Below are positions 46,173-54,313 of a DNA stretch of 64,000 nt, piece by piece. Origin of the DNA: Streptomyces viridochromogenes (GTDB lineage Bacteria; Actinomycetota; Actinomycetes; Streptomycetales; Streptomycetaceae); assembly GCF_001270495.1 (NCBI RefSeq), contig NZ_LGUR01000173.1, positions 1-64,000 of the forward strand. The letters run 5' to 3'. Position 1 is the stretch's first letter. Each line of letters starts with the position of its first letter. The translations under genes and the position numbers were made by a program. The notes below the pieces were generated by a model. That model saw only the letters and a list, made by a program, of their open reading frames with translations. It was not told the origin of the DNA and ran no database searches.

Positions 46173-46203
46173 CTAGTTAACTAGATTAGAGCTAGTGGAC
46201 TAG
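46173..46203. promoter_or_regulatory. Paired CTAG palindromes, probable GntR operator
   Basis: CTAGTTAACTAG (46173-46184) and CTAGTGGACTAG (46192-46203) sit 19 bases apart within a longer direct repeat, just ahead of the GntR start at 46213 and in front of the divergent small-gene cluster. Confidence 0.75.
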
Positions 46204-46212
46204 ATTTTCCAT

Positions 46213-46968
46213 ATGCCTGAGCAGCCGCCTTATCTCCGCATCGCTGACGAACTCCGGCGGCGGATCGCGGAGCACGTGTGGGAACCCGGGGACCGCCTGC
46301 CTTCCCGCGCCCAGATCGGCCAAGAGTGCGGGGTGGGCGAGAACGTGGTCCGTCGGGCACAGGAGCTGCTGATCTCCCAGGGCGTGCTGGAGGGCCGTGC
46401 TGGATCAGGCACTTATGTCGCCGAGCCCCGGCAACGGGTCCGGGTCGTTCGGTCGTCGGCGCGAGAGCGGCCCGACTCGTCACCGTTTCGGGCGGACATG
46501 AAGGCCGTGGGCAGGCAAGGGGATTGGGAGAGCAGGACCGAGGCCAAGGTGCCAGCTCCGGCAGACATCGCGGCGCGGCTCGGCATCACCGAGGGCGACC
46601 TGTGCGTCCGTACGGCGTACGAGTTTCTGGCCGACGGCAGGCCGGTGCAGCTGTCGACGAGTTGGGAACCGTACGACCTCACCGCTGGCACGCTCGTCGT
46701 TCTCCCCGAGGGAGGGCCGCACGCCGGGGCCGGTGTCGTGAACCGCATGGCCGCGATCGGAGTCACCGTCAGCCACGCCGTGGAGCAGCCGGAGCCGAGG
46801 CAGGCGACCGCTGAGGAGGCGTCACTCCTCGGTATCCAGAAGGCTGCTCTCGTCACGCACATCCGGCGGACGTACTACAGCGACCAAGGGCGGCCCGTGG
46901 AGACGGCGGACATCGTGGTGCCCGCCGCTCATTGCGAGATCGTCTACGAGATCCCGATCAACCCCTAG
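46213..46968 (+). CDS. GntR-family (UTRA) transcriptional regulator
   Basis: 251 aa. The winged helix occupies about residues 5-75 (PYLRIADELRRRIAEHVWEPGDRLPS, GVGENVVRRAQELLISQGVLEGRAGSGTYVA), then a UTRA domain (about 95-245). Paired CTAG palindromes just upstream are a likely self-operator and would also control the divergent small-gene cluster. Similar regulator/operator sets recur in Streptomyces integrated elements. Confidence 0.88.
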   Translation: MPEQPPYLRIADELRRRIAEHVWEPGDRLPSRAQIGQECGVGENVVRRAQELLISQGVLEGRAGSGTYVAEPRQRVRVVRSSARERPDSSPFRADMKAVGRQGDWESRTEAKVPAPADIAARLGITEGDLCVRTAYEFLADGRPVQLSTSWEPYDLTAGTLVVLPEGGPHAGAGVVNRMAAIGVTVSHAVEQPEPRQATAEEASLLGIQKAALVTHIRRTYYSDQGRPVETADIVVPAAHCEIVYEIPINP

Positions 46969-47020
46969 CTAGCGCTCCCAGGGGCACTTCGGTGCTGGTG
47001 TCCAAGTAGGGTCCGCAGCC

Positions 47021-47269
47021 ATGACCACTTCTCCCGATCACGTCACCAATAGAGAAGACCTGGCAGCCTTCGTTCGTTCCTTGCAGCGCAGTCACGCCGA
47101 GCACGGAAGCTCATGGGAGAACGCTGACCTTTCGAGCTTCCTGGAGGCCTTGGCGGCCTGGATCGACGACGCGGACGGCTGGTACAGCAACACCGACCAG
47201 GAGCTGCCGCCCGGCGGTGACTGGACGTTTTTCGCACGAGCTCTTCAAGCGGCGACCATGTACGAGTAG
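47021..47269 (+). CDS. DUF7660-like small acidic protein
   Basis: 82 aa, ATG 47021. Acidic and helical, ending with LPPGGDWTFFARALQAATMYE, the signature C-terminus of the DUF7660 family (recalled, not searched). It is the last gene before the right attachment site. Its 3' end is duplicated in diverged form at the end of the hydrolase gene near 62860. Function unknown. Confidence 0.75.
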   Translation: MTTSPDHVTNREDLAAFVRSLQRSHAEHGSSWENADLSSFLEALAAWIDDADGWYSNTDQELPPGGDWTFFARALQAATMYE

Positions 47270-47290
47270 TCCGATAGTCCGGTCCGGGCC

Positions 47291-47310
47291 GTGTCGAATA
47301 CGGGTCGACG
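47291..47310 (+). repeat. Candidate integrase arm-type site, right end
   Basis: GTGTCGAATACGGGTCGACG matches the left-end site at 29126-29145 in 18 of 20 bases, 71 bases inside the right core. Confidence 0.6.
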
Positions 47311-47380
47311 GCCCAGTCGATGAGGCGCTCAGGAACGGGAGAAGGGCAGGTCAGCGCGGCTTCGGCACCCGACCCGCCAA

Positions 47381-47427
47381 GCGCCTTCTAAGCGCTTGGC
47401 CGCAGGTTCGAGTCCTGCCGGGGGCGC
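47381..47427 (+). repeat. attR core of the AICE (47-bp direct repeat)
   Basis: Exact copy of 28937-28983. Only the tRNA 3' half is present here, so this is the element's displaced copy and not a second tRNA. Confidence 0.95.
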
Positions 47428-47434
47428 AAGTCTC

Positions 47435-47460
47435 CGCCCTCCCATCGGGAGGGCGTTTTT
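47435..47460 (+). terminator. Terminator beyond attR
   Basis: CGCCCTCCC, loop ATC, GGGAGGGCG, then five T. It is the original tRNA terminator left on the far side after integration. Confidence 0.9.
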
Positions 47461-47927
47461 GCTGGTCAGATGCGGTTTCGCCACGGTCTGTGGTCGGCCA
47501 CGGGCATCGCCCTCGGCCGCGCAGACGGGGGCCGCCGTCATGGACGGAGGCTGGCACCCGCCCACGCTGCGTTGACGCTGCCCGACGGTGGCAGGTGCCG
47601 TTGCCACGACGGATGAAAACACGTTGGCGGGCCGCCTCCTAGCTGCGACCATGCAGCCGTTTCCCTTACGGAGGGTGCCATTGTTCGTTTTCATTTGTGC
47701 GCGCTGCGGTGCCGAGGGGCGCCCGCTCGGCCGCCCGGCTGATGGCCGTCTGCGAGCGCGAACGCCCTCGGCGCGGCGGAGGCGGAGCAGGCCGGCGAAA
47801 CCTCCTCGTCGTGCGCGGCCACCACCGACCTGCCCGGCCGACCGATGATGAGGATGTGACGGCCCTCGTCGCCGAACCCGGCCTCCGGTGCCCTGATGAT
47901 TCGCCGGGCGGACCGTGGTGGGCCGGA
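47461..47927. other. Region right of attR without an intact gene
   Basis: About 470 bases. A + strand stretch (about 47700-47860) translates to ARSAARLMAVCERERP and NLLVVRGHHRPARP, faintly like the end of a STAS/anti-anti-sigma protein, but no start or complete frame remains. It could be a decayed gene; support is weak. Confidence 0.35.
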
Positions 47928-48326
47928 TCAGGCGTGGCCGCTTGCCGCGGCCGCCATGAGCGGTTCCGCGGCTTCCTCGGTCGTATCCGGAGGGACGACC
48001 AGCAGGTCCCAGCGCCCCCGGCCGGGGGCGAGCAGGAGGATCGTGTGCGGGGCGGATGCCGCCACGGTCCTGCGCAGTCGTACGACCTGGTTGGAGACGA
48101 GCATCCGGCCGGGCACCGCGGACCATGTCGCCCCGTTGACGGTGACGCTGGTGATGTGACCCCACGTGCGCGGCAACCCGGCGAGCAGCCGGGGGAGTTC
48201 CGCGGGCAGGTCGTACGAACGGGGCCACCACGCTCCGTCGATGAGCCGGGGCATGCCGCTGCGGGCTGCGAGACGCAGCCGGAGGACGGGGTGGGAGGGA
48301 AGCGGGGAATGCAGTGCGGTGGTCAT
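47928..48326 (-). CDS. DUF5994 family protein
   Basis: 132 aa from ATG 48326 (GGAG upstream). It has the family pattern MPRLIDGAWWPRSYDLPAELPRLL, then GRWDLLVVPPDTTEEAAEPLMAAAA. These proteins recur around stress and anti-sigma genes in Streptomyces but have no known biochemistry. A longer paralogue is at 50367-50963 in the same region. Confidence 0.85.
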   Translation of the reverse strand: MTTALHSPLPSHPVLRLRLAARSGMPRLIDGAWWPRSYDLPAELPRLLAGLPRTWGHITSVTVNGATWSAVPGRMLVSNQVVRLRRTVAASAPHTILLLAPGRGRWDLLVVPPDTTEEAAEPLMAAAASGHA

Positions 48327-48367
48327 GAGGCTCCTGCCAACTGCCGTAAAAGGCTCAATGGTTGACG

Positions 48368-49369
48368 TCAGGCGCGGCGGGCCGCGACCCGCTCCGCCGT
48401 CGGCCAGCGCACGTCGTGCACCCAGCCGAGGCGTTCGAGGAGTCGGATGACGGCGGCGGAGGGGTCGAGCTGACCGCGGTCGACGCCGTGGCGCGCGCTG
48501 GTGGGGTCGGCGTGGTGGAGGTTGTGCCAGCTCTCGCCGAACGAGAGCAGGGCGAGCGGCCACAGGTTGGTGGCCCGGTCGTGGCGCCGGGTGCGGAAGG
48601 GGCGCTCACCGATCATGTGGCAGAGGGAGTTCACGCTCCAGGTGACGTGGTGCAGCAGGGCGATGCGGACAAGTCCCGCCCACAGCAGGGCGGTCACGCC
48701 GTGCACCCACGTACCGCCGATGAGCCAGCCCGCCGCGAAGGGCAGGGCGAGGGTGAGGACGCACAGCGCCGGGAAGGCGCGGGCGACGGCGCGGATGTCG
48801 CGGTCGGCGAGGAGGTCGGGGGCGTAACGCTCGGGCGGAGTACGGTCGTTGCGGAACAGCCAGCCGACGTGCGCGTGCAGCAACCCGCGCAACTGGCCGC
48901 GCAGATGTGTGCCGTAGCGGTACGGGGAGTGCGGGTCCCCCGGCCGGTCGGTGAAGGCGTGGTGGCGGCGGTGGGTGGCGACCCAGCCGATGACGTCGCC
49001 CTGGAAACTCATCGAACCGGCCACCGCGAGCGCGATGCGCACGGGGCGGACGGCCCGGTAGCCGCCGTGTGTGAGGCCACGGTGGAATCCGACCGTGACG
49101 CCGAGACAGGTGATCGTGTAGAGGACGACGGCGAGCACGATGTCGGTGGGATGGATGAGACTCCCCCACAGCAGCCAGCCGGCGAGACCGATCGCCACGA
49201 ACGGCAGGACGACGATCACCGCGGTCACCGTGACGTACAGCCGGTCACTGCCGCTGCGCGCGGGCGCCGGGCCGTCGGGCGGGAACGGGGACGTCCCGTC
49301 GTAGCCCTGGGGCGGCGGGGCGGGGTCCGACGGTGTCACCGTCGGGGACGTGGTGGGACTGAGTGGCAT
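48368..49369 (-). CDS. Acyl-CoA (delta-9 type) fatty-acid desaturase
   Basis: 333 aa from ATG 49369. It is a membrane di-iron desaturase with all three histidine boxes: HRGLTH, HRRHH and HNLHH. Four hydrophobic stretches (for example VTAVIVVLPFVAIGLAGWLLW) fit the fold. It introduces a double bond into acyl chains and so adjusts membrane fluidity. The Pro-rich N-terminus is unusual but occurs in actinobacterial versions. A ferredoxin/reductase partner is not encoded here. It is transcribed toward the DUF5994 gene. Confidence 0.92.
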   Translation of the reverse strand: MPLSPTTSPTVTPSDPAPPPQGYDGTSPFPPDGPAPARSGSDRLYVTVTAVIVVLPFVAIGLAGWLLWGSLIHPTDIVLAVVLYTITCLGVTVGFHRGLTHGGYRAVRPVRIALAVAGSMSFQGDVIGWVATHRRHHAFTDRPGDPHSPYRYGTHLRGQLRGLLHAHVGWLFRNDRTPPERYAPDLLADRDIRAVARAFPALCVLTLALPFAAGWLIGGTWVHGVTALLWAGLVRIALLHHVTWSVNSLCHMIGERPFRTRRHDRATNLWPLALLSFGESWHNLHHADPTSARHGVDRGQLDPSAAVIRLLERLGWVHDVRWPTAERVAARRA

Positions 49370-49683
49370 ACGTGGCTCCTCGGCCGGGATGCGGATGGCG
49401 CGGCCGGGGTCACGGGCTGCCCATGTGAGGGAGACGCGAGGGCGGAGCCGGTTCGGACACCGGCATGCGAAGAGTCCTCGCTTCCTCCACCGTACTCCCG
49501 CAGGCTCCGGGACGAGGCGGGCCGGATCGCGTGGCCACCGCGTTGACACGGGCCGTGGCCGGACGTTGACTGGCGGCACGGTGCAGGGCCATGCCACCCC
49601 GGAACACACGGCGAAGCATTCCGCCTTCCCGCCTCGCCCAGACCCCGCGGGAACCCACCCACCGGACCACAGTGAGGCCGGCC

Positions 49684-49875
49684 ATGACCGTTTCACGGAC
49701 CATCAAGAACCAGGCGCAGACGATGAAGGGCAGGATCACGGAAGAACCCGGCCGAGTCACCCGCAACAGGCGACTGCAGCGCCGAGGCAGGACCGACCGG
49801 GTCTCCGGAAGCCTGAAACAGGCCGCGGAGAAGGCCAAGGGCGCCTTCAGGCGGAACGGAAGCGGCCCCCGATGA
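49684..49875 (+). CDS. CsbD-like stress protein
   Basis: 63 aa, very basic and helical: TIKNQAQTMKGRITEEPGRVTRN, then DRVSGSLKQAAEKAKGAFRR, the CsbD repeat pattern. CsbD proteins belong to the general stress regulon in Bacillus; molecular role unknown. It is the first of a short operon (four-base overlap with the next gene). Confidence 0.8.
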   Translation: MTVSRTIKNQAQTMKGRITEEPGRVTRNRRLQRRGRTDRVSGSLKQAAEKAKGAFRRNGSGPR

Positions 49876-50219
49876 TGTACGACCAGAAACGCGCCCAGCA
49901 GCCGGCGGGCCGGCCTCGGGGCCCCGCCGAGCGCCGTACCCCGGGCCCTGAGCCGCTGCTCCCGTCGGACGAGCAGGACAAGATCGTCCAGTCCCTCCGG
50001 CACGCTCTCAACACCTTCGCCGACACTCCGCTCAAGGCACTGGAAGAAGCCGAGAGCGCCTATGACGAAGCCACCGCCCAGCTCGTGAACGCCCTCGCGG
50101 AACGGCGGCGTCTCCTTCGCGCCGGCTGGCAGGACCAGGACCCCGGGACACAGTCCGACGGACTCCGGCTCGCGCTCAGGCAGTACCGGGAGATCATCCA
50201 GCGACTGCTCCACGTCTAG
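49872..50219 (+). CDS. Hypothetical helical protein coupled to csbD-like gene
   Basis: 115 aa, starting at ATG 49872 that overlaps the previous stop. A Pro-rich head leads to a helical core (LRHALNTFADTPLKALEEAESAYDEATAQLVNALAERRRLLRAGWQ). Probably cytoplasmic, function unknown. Confidence 0.75.
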   Translation: MMYDQKRAQQPAGRPRGPAERRTPGPEPLLPSDEQDKIVQSLRHALNTFADTPLKALEEAESAYDEATAQLVNALAERRRLLRAGWQDQDPGTQSDGLRLALRQYREIIQRLLHV

Positions 50220-50366
50220 GGCGCCACTACTCCGCGCCGCGGGGCGGCGCGGAGTAGTGTGGACAGTACCGAGGGCATTTCGCACACCGGCTTCCACGCC
50301 GGGTCGTTCTCGGAGAACGATGAAACCCGGGCCGCCGCAGACGCGGCCCGGAGACGGGTCCGCATC

Positions 50367-50963
50367 ATGTCGGCGACCTTGCTTCCACCACTGCCACAAC
50401 CCGAGCCCGTCGCAGCCCCGGCCGCGCGTCTCGCCCTGAAGACCGACGGCACCTCCCGTGGACTCCTGGACGGTGCCTGGTGGCCCCGCTCCCGGGATCT
50501 GCTGAGCGAACTACCCGCACTGACCGACGTGTTGGACCCCTTGTGGGGCCGCATCACCCGCATCGCCGTCAACCCGGAGCACTGGCCGGTCATCCCCCGC
50601 AAGGTTCCCGTGGACGGCCACATCGTCAAGGTCGGCTGGTTCACCACGGAGATCGACCCGCACAAGCTGCTGCTGCTCTCCTACGGCACCGGCCGTTGGG
50701 ACCTGCTGGTCATCCCGCCCGAGACCGGCGCGGAGTCGGCGGCCCGGCTGATGGCTGCCGCGTCCGACTACGACGGCCCGCCACTGACCGCGAGCGCACT
50801 CATCGCCGCGGACGAGGCCCGGCACGGCGTCTCCGTGACCGACGGGCCGATGGACCCGGACGCGGCATGGGAGTACGAGGGCGGCGCCTCCGCGGTGTCC
50901 GCGGCCGTTCCGGAACAGACCCGTCCGCCCGGCCGTACCAGCCGCCTGATCGTCGGTATGTGA
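50367..50963 (+). CDS. DUF5994 family protein, longer paralogue
   Basis: 198 aa from ATG 50367. It shares SRGLLDGAWWPRSRDLLSELPALTDVL, then ITRIAVNPEHWPVIPRKVPVDGHIVKVGWF and GTGRWDLLVIPPETGAESAARLMAAASD with the 47928 paralogue. About 60 extra residues form a polar tail. Function unknown. It is followed nine bases later by a small membrane-protein gene. Confidence 0.85.
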   Translation: MSATLLPPLPQPEPVAAPAARLALKTDGTSRGLLDGAWWPRSRDLLSELPALTDVLDPLWGRITRIAVNPEHWPVIPRKVPVDGHIVKVGWFTTEIDPHKLLLLSYGTGRWDLLVIPPETGAESAARLMAAASDYDGPPLTASALIAADEARHGVSVTDGPMDPDAAWEYEGGASAVSAAVPEQTRPPGRTSRLIVGM

Positions 50964-50973
50964 GGTGGCCGCC

Positions 50974-51249
50974 ATGAACGCCTTCCTGACGGCCGCTGCC
51001 TTCGTGGTTCTCATCGCGGGGGCGGCATACGTGATCCACCGGCTCAACATCCAGCACGCCGAGAGAATCGCCGTGCACCGGTACAGCGCTCCTCTGCCCG
51101 GCCGCCGCGGGCGCGGCGCCCCGCAGCCCCCGGTGGGACCGGACCGGTCCGAGTCGCCGACCACGGGCGAACGGCGGGACCACCGCGACGGGGGCCGCGG
51201 CCGCTTCCCACCGCGCCGCCGCAGCAGCCGTACCACTCACCACAGGTGA
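50974..51249 (+). CDS. Small membrane-anchored basic protein
   Basis: 91 aa from ATG 50974, preceded by GAGGTGG. An N-terminal span (FLTAAAFVVLIAGAAYVI) is followed by a disordered Arg/Pro/Gly-rich tail. Function unknown. Confidence 0.65.
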   Translation: MNAFLTAAAFVVLIAGAAYVIHRLNIQHAERIAVHRYSAPLPGRRGRGAPQPPVGPDRSESPTTGERRDHRDGGRGRFPPRRRSSRTTHHR

Positions 51250-51603
51250 CCAGGCGGTTTCCGTCGGCGCGCCATCGACCGTAGACCTCCGCGACAACAG
51301 CGGCCTGGCTCCGGGAGAGGTGTGACGCGCAACGGGACGGAGAGCCGTCTGTTCCGCTCGTGTGTGACATGCCGCCTCTGGCGTAATGGGCTGTTCGGCG
51401 TGGCCGGGCCCGTCACGCTGTGCGGGTTGACCGCGGTCGTGTCAGGAGCGGGCCCGTGTGTGCAGATCACGTGAGCGGGTCGAGCGCAGCCCTTGTGACC
51501 ACGGGACGGACCGCACGTGTCGTGCGGGCGCTGGACGCGCGGCATGAGGTGAGCATGGACACGGCGGCCGAAGCTTCGACGAGGCCGGTGCGGGAGTGCG
51601 GCT
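51250..51603. other. Gap upstream of the SpoIIE-type phosphatase gene
   Basis: 354 bases with no supported gene. Open frames here look like shadow translation. Presumably holds the phosphatase promoter. Confidence 0.4.
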
Positions 51604-52845
51604 ATGGCGGAAGGTGAGCGCGGATCCGACAAGGGCATGCTGGACCGGTCGGAAGGGTTCGGTGAGCGGCTGCTGGGGGTGCTGCTGGACCGGGCGCACG
51701 AGATGCCGCCGCAGCTGATCGCCCCGCTGATCGCGGAGGAGGTGACCAGGGTCGGTGGCCGCGACGTCTCGATCCTGCTGCAGGACTACGGCCAGCTGGT
51801 GTTGGTGCCGTTGCCGGGTCGGCGACTGATGGTCGGCGAGCCCGAGCCGATCGGTGACTCTCCCGCCGGTACGGCCTTTCTGCACGCGACCACTGTCGAG
51901 GTGCCGCATTCCGACGGCGTGCGGATGTACCTGCCGTTGCTGGACGGCAGCGACCAGGTGGGCGTGATGGCCCTCACCCTGGACACCGTCGATGACGACG
52001 ACCGGCGGCTGCTGCGCAGGCTCGCCGGCCTGGTCGCCGACATGCTGGTCACCAAGCACAGCTACACCGACCAGTTCTTCCTGGCCCGGCGCCGCGAACC
52101 GATGAGCGTGGCCGCGGAGATCCAGTGGTCCCTGCTGCCGCCGCTGGCGATGTCCGTCCCGCAGGTCGCGGTGGCCGGAATCCTGGAGCCTGCCTACAAC
52201 GTCGCCGGCGACAGCTTCGACTACGCCCTCAACGAGGACATCCTGCACGTGGCCATGGTCGATGCGATGGGCCACGGCCTGGACGCCGCCACGATGGCGA
52301 CCGTCGCCGTCGGGGCCTACCGGCACGCCAGACGTGCGGACATCGGCCTGTCCGAGATCTACACGTTCATGGACCGGGCCATCGCCGAGCAGTTCGGGCC
52401 CGACCACTTCGTCACCGCCCAGATGATGCGTCTGAACATCACGACGGGCCACCTGCAGTGGGTCAACGCGGGCCACCCCGCACCGCTGTTGATCCGTGAC
52501 CACAAGGTCGTCCGGCAACTGGGAGGCCCGACCACCTTGCCCGTCGGCTTCGGCGGTGAAGAGCCCCGGATCAGCCGGCAGAGGCTCCAACGCGGCGACC
52601 GGGTGCTGTGCTTCACCGACGGCCTGATCGAGGAGCACGAAGCCGGCGAGGAACAGTTCGGCGAAGAACAACTCATCCACTGGGTCAACCGCATCGAACA
52701 CACAGAGAAGGGAGTACGAGCGGTGGTGCGCTCGCTCTCCCACACCCTGAAGCAGCAACGGGGCGGCCGCACCACCGACGACGCGACCCTCTTCCTGATC
52801 GAATGGCGCGGGGGCGCCGCAGACCACCTCGTGCTCCTGGAGTGA
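51604..52845 (+). CDS. SpoIIE-type PP2C phosphatase with GAF-like sensor
   Basis: 413 aa. The N-terminal 160 residues form a GAF-like sensor (VSILLQDYGQLVLVPLPGRRL, MYLPLLDGSDQVGVMALTLDTVDDDDRRLL). The PP2C/SpoIIE phosphatase (about 170-405) has VDAMGHGLDAATMA, HPAPLLIRD, VLCFTDGLIEEHE and TTDDATLFLIEW, so all metal-binding Asp positions are present. Such enzymes dephosphorylate STAS anti-anti-sigma proteins. A STAS gene lies 365 bases downstream on the same strand, making a partner-switching pair likely. Confidence 0.92.
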   Translation: MAEGERGSDKGMLDRSEGFGERLLGVLLDRAHEMPPQLIAPLIAEEVTRVGGRDVSILLQDYGQLVLVPLPGRRLMVGEPEPIGDSPAGTAFLHATTVEVPHSDGVRMYLPLLDGSDQVGVMALTLDTVDDDDRRLLRRLAGLVADMLVTKHSYTDQFFLARRREPMSVAAEIQWSLLPPLAMSVPQVAVAGILEPAYNVAGDSFDYALNEDILHVAMVDAMGHGLDAATMATVAVGAYRHARRADIGLSEIYTFMDRAIAEQFGPDHFVTAQMMRLNITTGHLQWVNAGHPAPLLIRDHKVVRQLGGPTTLPVGFGGEEPRISRQRLQRGDRVLCFTDGLIEEHEAGEEQFGEEQLIHWVNRIEHTEKGVRAVVRSLSHTLKQQRGGRTTDDATLFLIEWRGGAADHLVLLE

Positions 52846-53210
52846 GTCGACAACCGCACGACCGACTCCGTCACGCGTGTCACCGCGTCCTTCGCACCGT
52901 CCATATCCTGGGATTGGGCTGCTTCGGACCGTCCGACACACGGCGCGAGGACTACGCTGCTGTGTAGCGTCCCAGACCCCGGCGGCATGCTGTTGCTGAA
53001 CACAGATGGCTGCGGGGTGCGGACGCTTCGTCTGTCGCCCGGCGCATCCCTGGAGGGAAACTGGGTGGGTCCTGCGACCTGCTGCGCAGGCTGTCGGACC
53101 GGCTGTCGCCCTGCCTCCGCCGAAAGTACGCCCCTGCCGGGAGCACGCCCAGGGGGCCGGAACTCCGGCTCACCGTGCCGCTGCCGGATCGTCTTCCGAA
53201 CCGAGGCGTC
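52846..53210. other. Gap between phosphatase and STAS genes
   Basis: 365 bases without a supported gene; no strong hairpin was noticed. It probably holds the STAS gene promoter. Confidence 0.4.
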
Positions 53211-53636
53211 ATGCCCCTCTCACAGCTCACCGTCTACCGCCATGACCAAAGGGAACAGGCGCTGGTCACCCTGTCCGGTGAGATCGACCTCGATTCCGCG
53301 CCGTTGGTGCGCGAGTCCCTGGAGCGGTGCCTGCGGGACGGTATCCGCACCATCGACGTCGACCTCGCCCCCGTCACCTTCTGCGACTGCAGCGGGCTCA
53401 ACGCATTCCTCCACGCCGCGCAGCAGACCACCGTGGCCGGTGGGACTCTGCGACTGCACCATCCGCCGACGACACTGGCTCGGATTGTCGACCTCGTCGG
53501 TTGCGGGTTCCTGCTCCTCGGCCTTCCCCTCGACCGCCTGTCCTCTCCTCTCTCCGACACCCCGGCCTCGCCCCGTCCAACCCCGCCGCATCGGCCTGTC
53601 CCGTCTGCGCCCGTTCTCTCGGGGGATGTGCGATGA
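53211..53636 (+). CDS. STAS-domain anti-sigma factor antagonist
   Basis: 141 aa from ATG 53211; a GTG at 53175 is in frame but adds residues outside the STAS fold. The STAS core has ALVTLSGEIDLDSAPLVRESLERCL and VDLAPVTFCDCSGLNAFL, with the Ser of DCSG as the expected phosphorylation site. It would free a stress sigma factor by binding its anti-sigma kinase when unphosphorylated. The C-terminus is Pro-rich. The stop overlaps the next start. Confidence 0.88.
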   Translation: MPLSQLTVYRHDQREQALVTLSGEIDLDSAPLVRESLERCLRDGIRTIDVDLAPVTFCDCSGLNAFLHAAQQTTVAGGTLRLHHPPTTLARIVDLVGCGFLLLGLPLDRLSSPLSDTPASPRPTPPHRPVPSAPVLSGDVR

Positions 53637-54313
53637 CGGCCGGACCTGGGCGGGGACCGGCACGGAAGCCGGGGGACGGCGAGCCGTCCGCCGTGGCTCC
53701 GGCGCGGTTGCGTCGGCTGAGCCGTTGGCTGGTGGAGGGCCTGCGTGAGGATCTGGTGACGCTGTATGCGGAGTCCCGCGCGACGCCGCCGGGTGACCCG
53801 TACCGCCGTCCCAGCAGCCAGAACTTCCTGAACCGTCTCACCTCGGACATGCGCCGACCGGGATTCGCCATGGTGATCGCCGAGACGGAGAGTCTGCGGG
53901 GATGCGCCTTCGGATTCCCGGTAGGCGGCGACGGCTCCTGGTGGCGCGACTTCGACGGAGCGCTTCCGCGCGGCATCGAGCAACTCACGGCGTCCGGCAA
54001 CGTCTTCGCGTTCACCGCCATCCTGATCCGGCCAGGCCCGCAGGACCGGGAGCTCGCCCGTCGTGTGCAGGAACGGCTGCTGACCCACCATCAGTCATCG
54101 CTCGGCGCCACCCTGGTGGACCGGGCCGATCGCCCGACCCTCGCCGCGCTCCGCTCCTGGGGGTGGCTGGACATCGGAGAGCTGCGCAGGCCGGCGGGCG
54201 CCACCACGTTCCGCGCGCTGGTCCTTCCCTTCGGGGAACGCACCACGGCGAGGTTGGAGGGCCTTGTCACGATGCCCGGAGACGGTGGAGACGGTGGCCC
54301 CAGTGGGGTCTGA
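53633..54313 (+). CDS. GNAT-like hypothetical protein
   Basis: 226 aa from ATG 53633 with GGGGGATG just upstream, overlapping the STAS gene. FAMVIAETESLRGCAFGFPVGGDG and LARRVQERLLTHHQSSLGATLVDRADRPTLAALRSWGW resemble the strands and helices of an acetyltransferase fold, but the acetyl-CoA P-loop is not clear. It overlaps the start of the next gene. Role in the stress cluster unknown. Confidence 0.75.
   Translation: MTAGPGRGPARKPGDGEPSAVAPARLRRLSRWLVEGLREDLVTLYAESRATPPGDPYRRPSSQNFLNRLTSDMRRPGFAMVIAETESLRGCAFGFPVGGDGSWWRDFDGALPRGIEQLTASGNVFAFTAILIRPGPQDRELARRVQERLLTHHQSSLGATLVDRADRPTLAALRSWGWLDIGELRRPAGATTFRALVLPFGERTTARLEGLVTMPGDGGDGGPSGV

Larger units (their letters stand above)
28937..47427. 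mobile_element. Actinomycete integrative and conjugative element (pSAM2-like), about 18.4 kb
   Basis: Bounded by exact 47-bp repeats derived from tRNA-Arg. It has the classic AICE order on the minus strand: int, xis, rep, spd-type genes, traB, an SCO3933-family gene and a KorSA-like repressor, with a divergent Nudix gene. The right 10 kb is cargo with noticeably lower GC in places. All core genes look intact, so excision, replication and transfer as double-stranded DNA seem possible. Confidence 0.93.

Noticed and set aside
47381..47427. Second tRNA-Arg gene
   Set aside because: Only the anticodon arm to 3' end is present and the 5' half is absent, so it is an attachment-site copy.
47329..48231. 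300-aa minus-strand frame crossing attR
   Set aside because: It runs through the tRNA-derived core, the terminator and the DUF5994 gene in another frame; its sequence is repetitive Arg/Pro shadow translation.
51237..51638. Minus-strand frame in the gap before the SpoIIE-type phosphatase
   Set aside because: No ribosome site or recognisable domain, and it overlaps the start of a well-supported gene.
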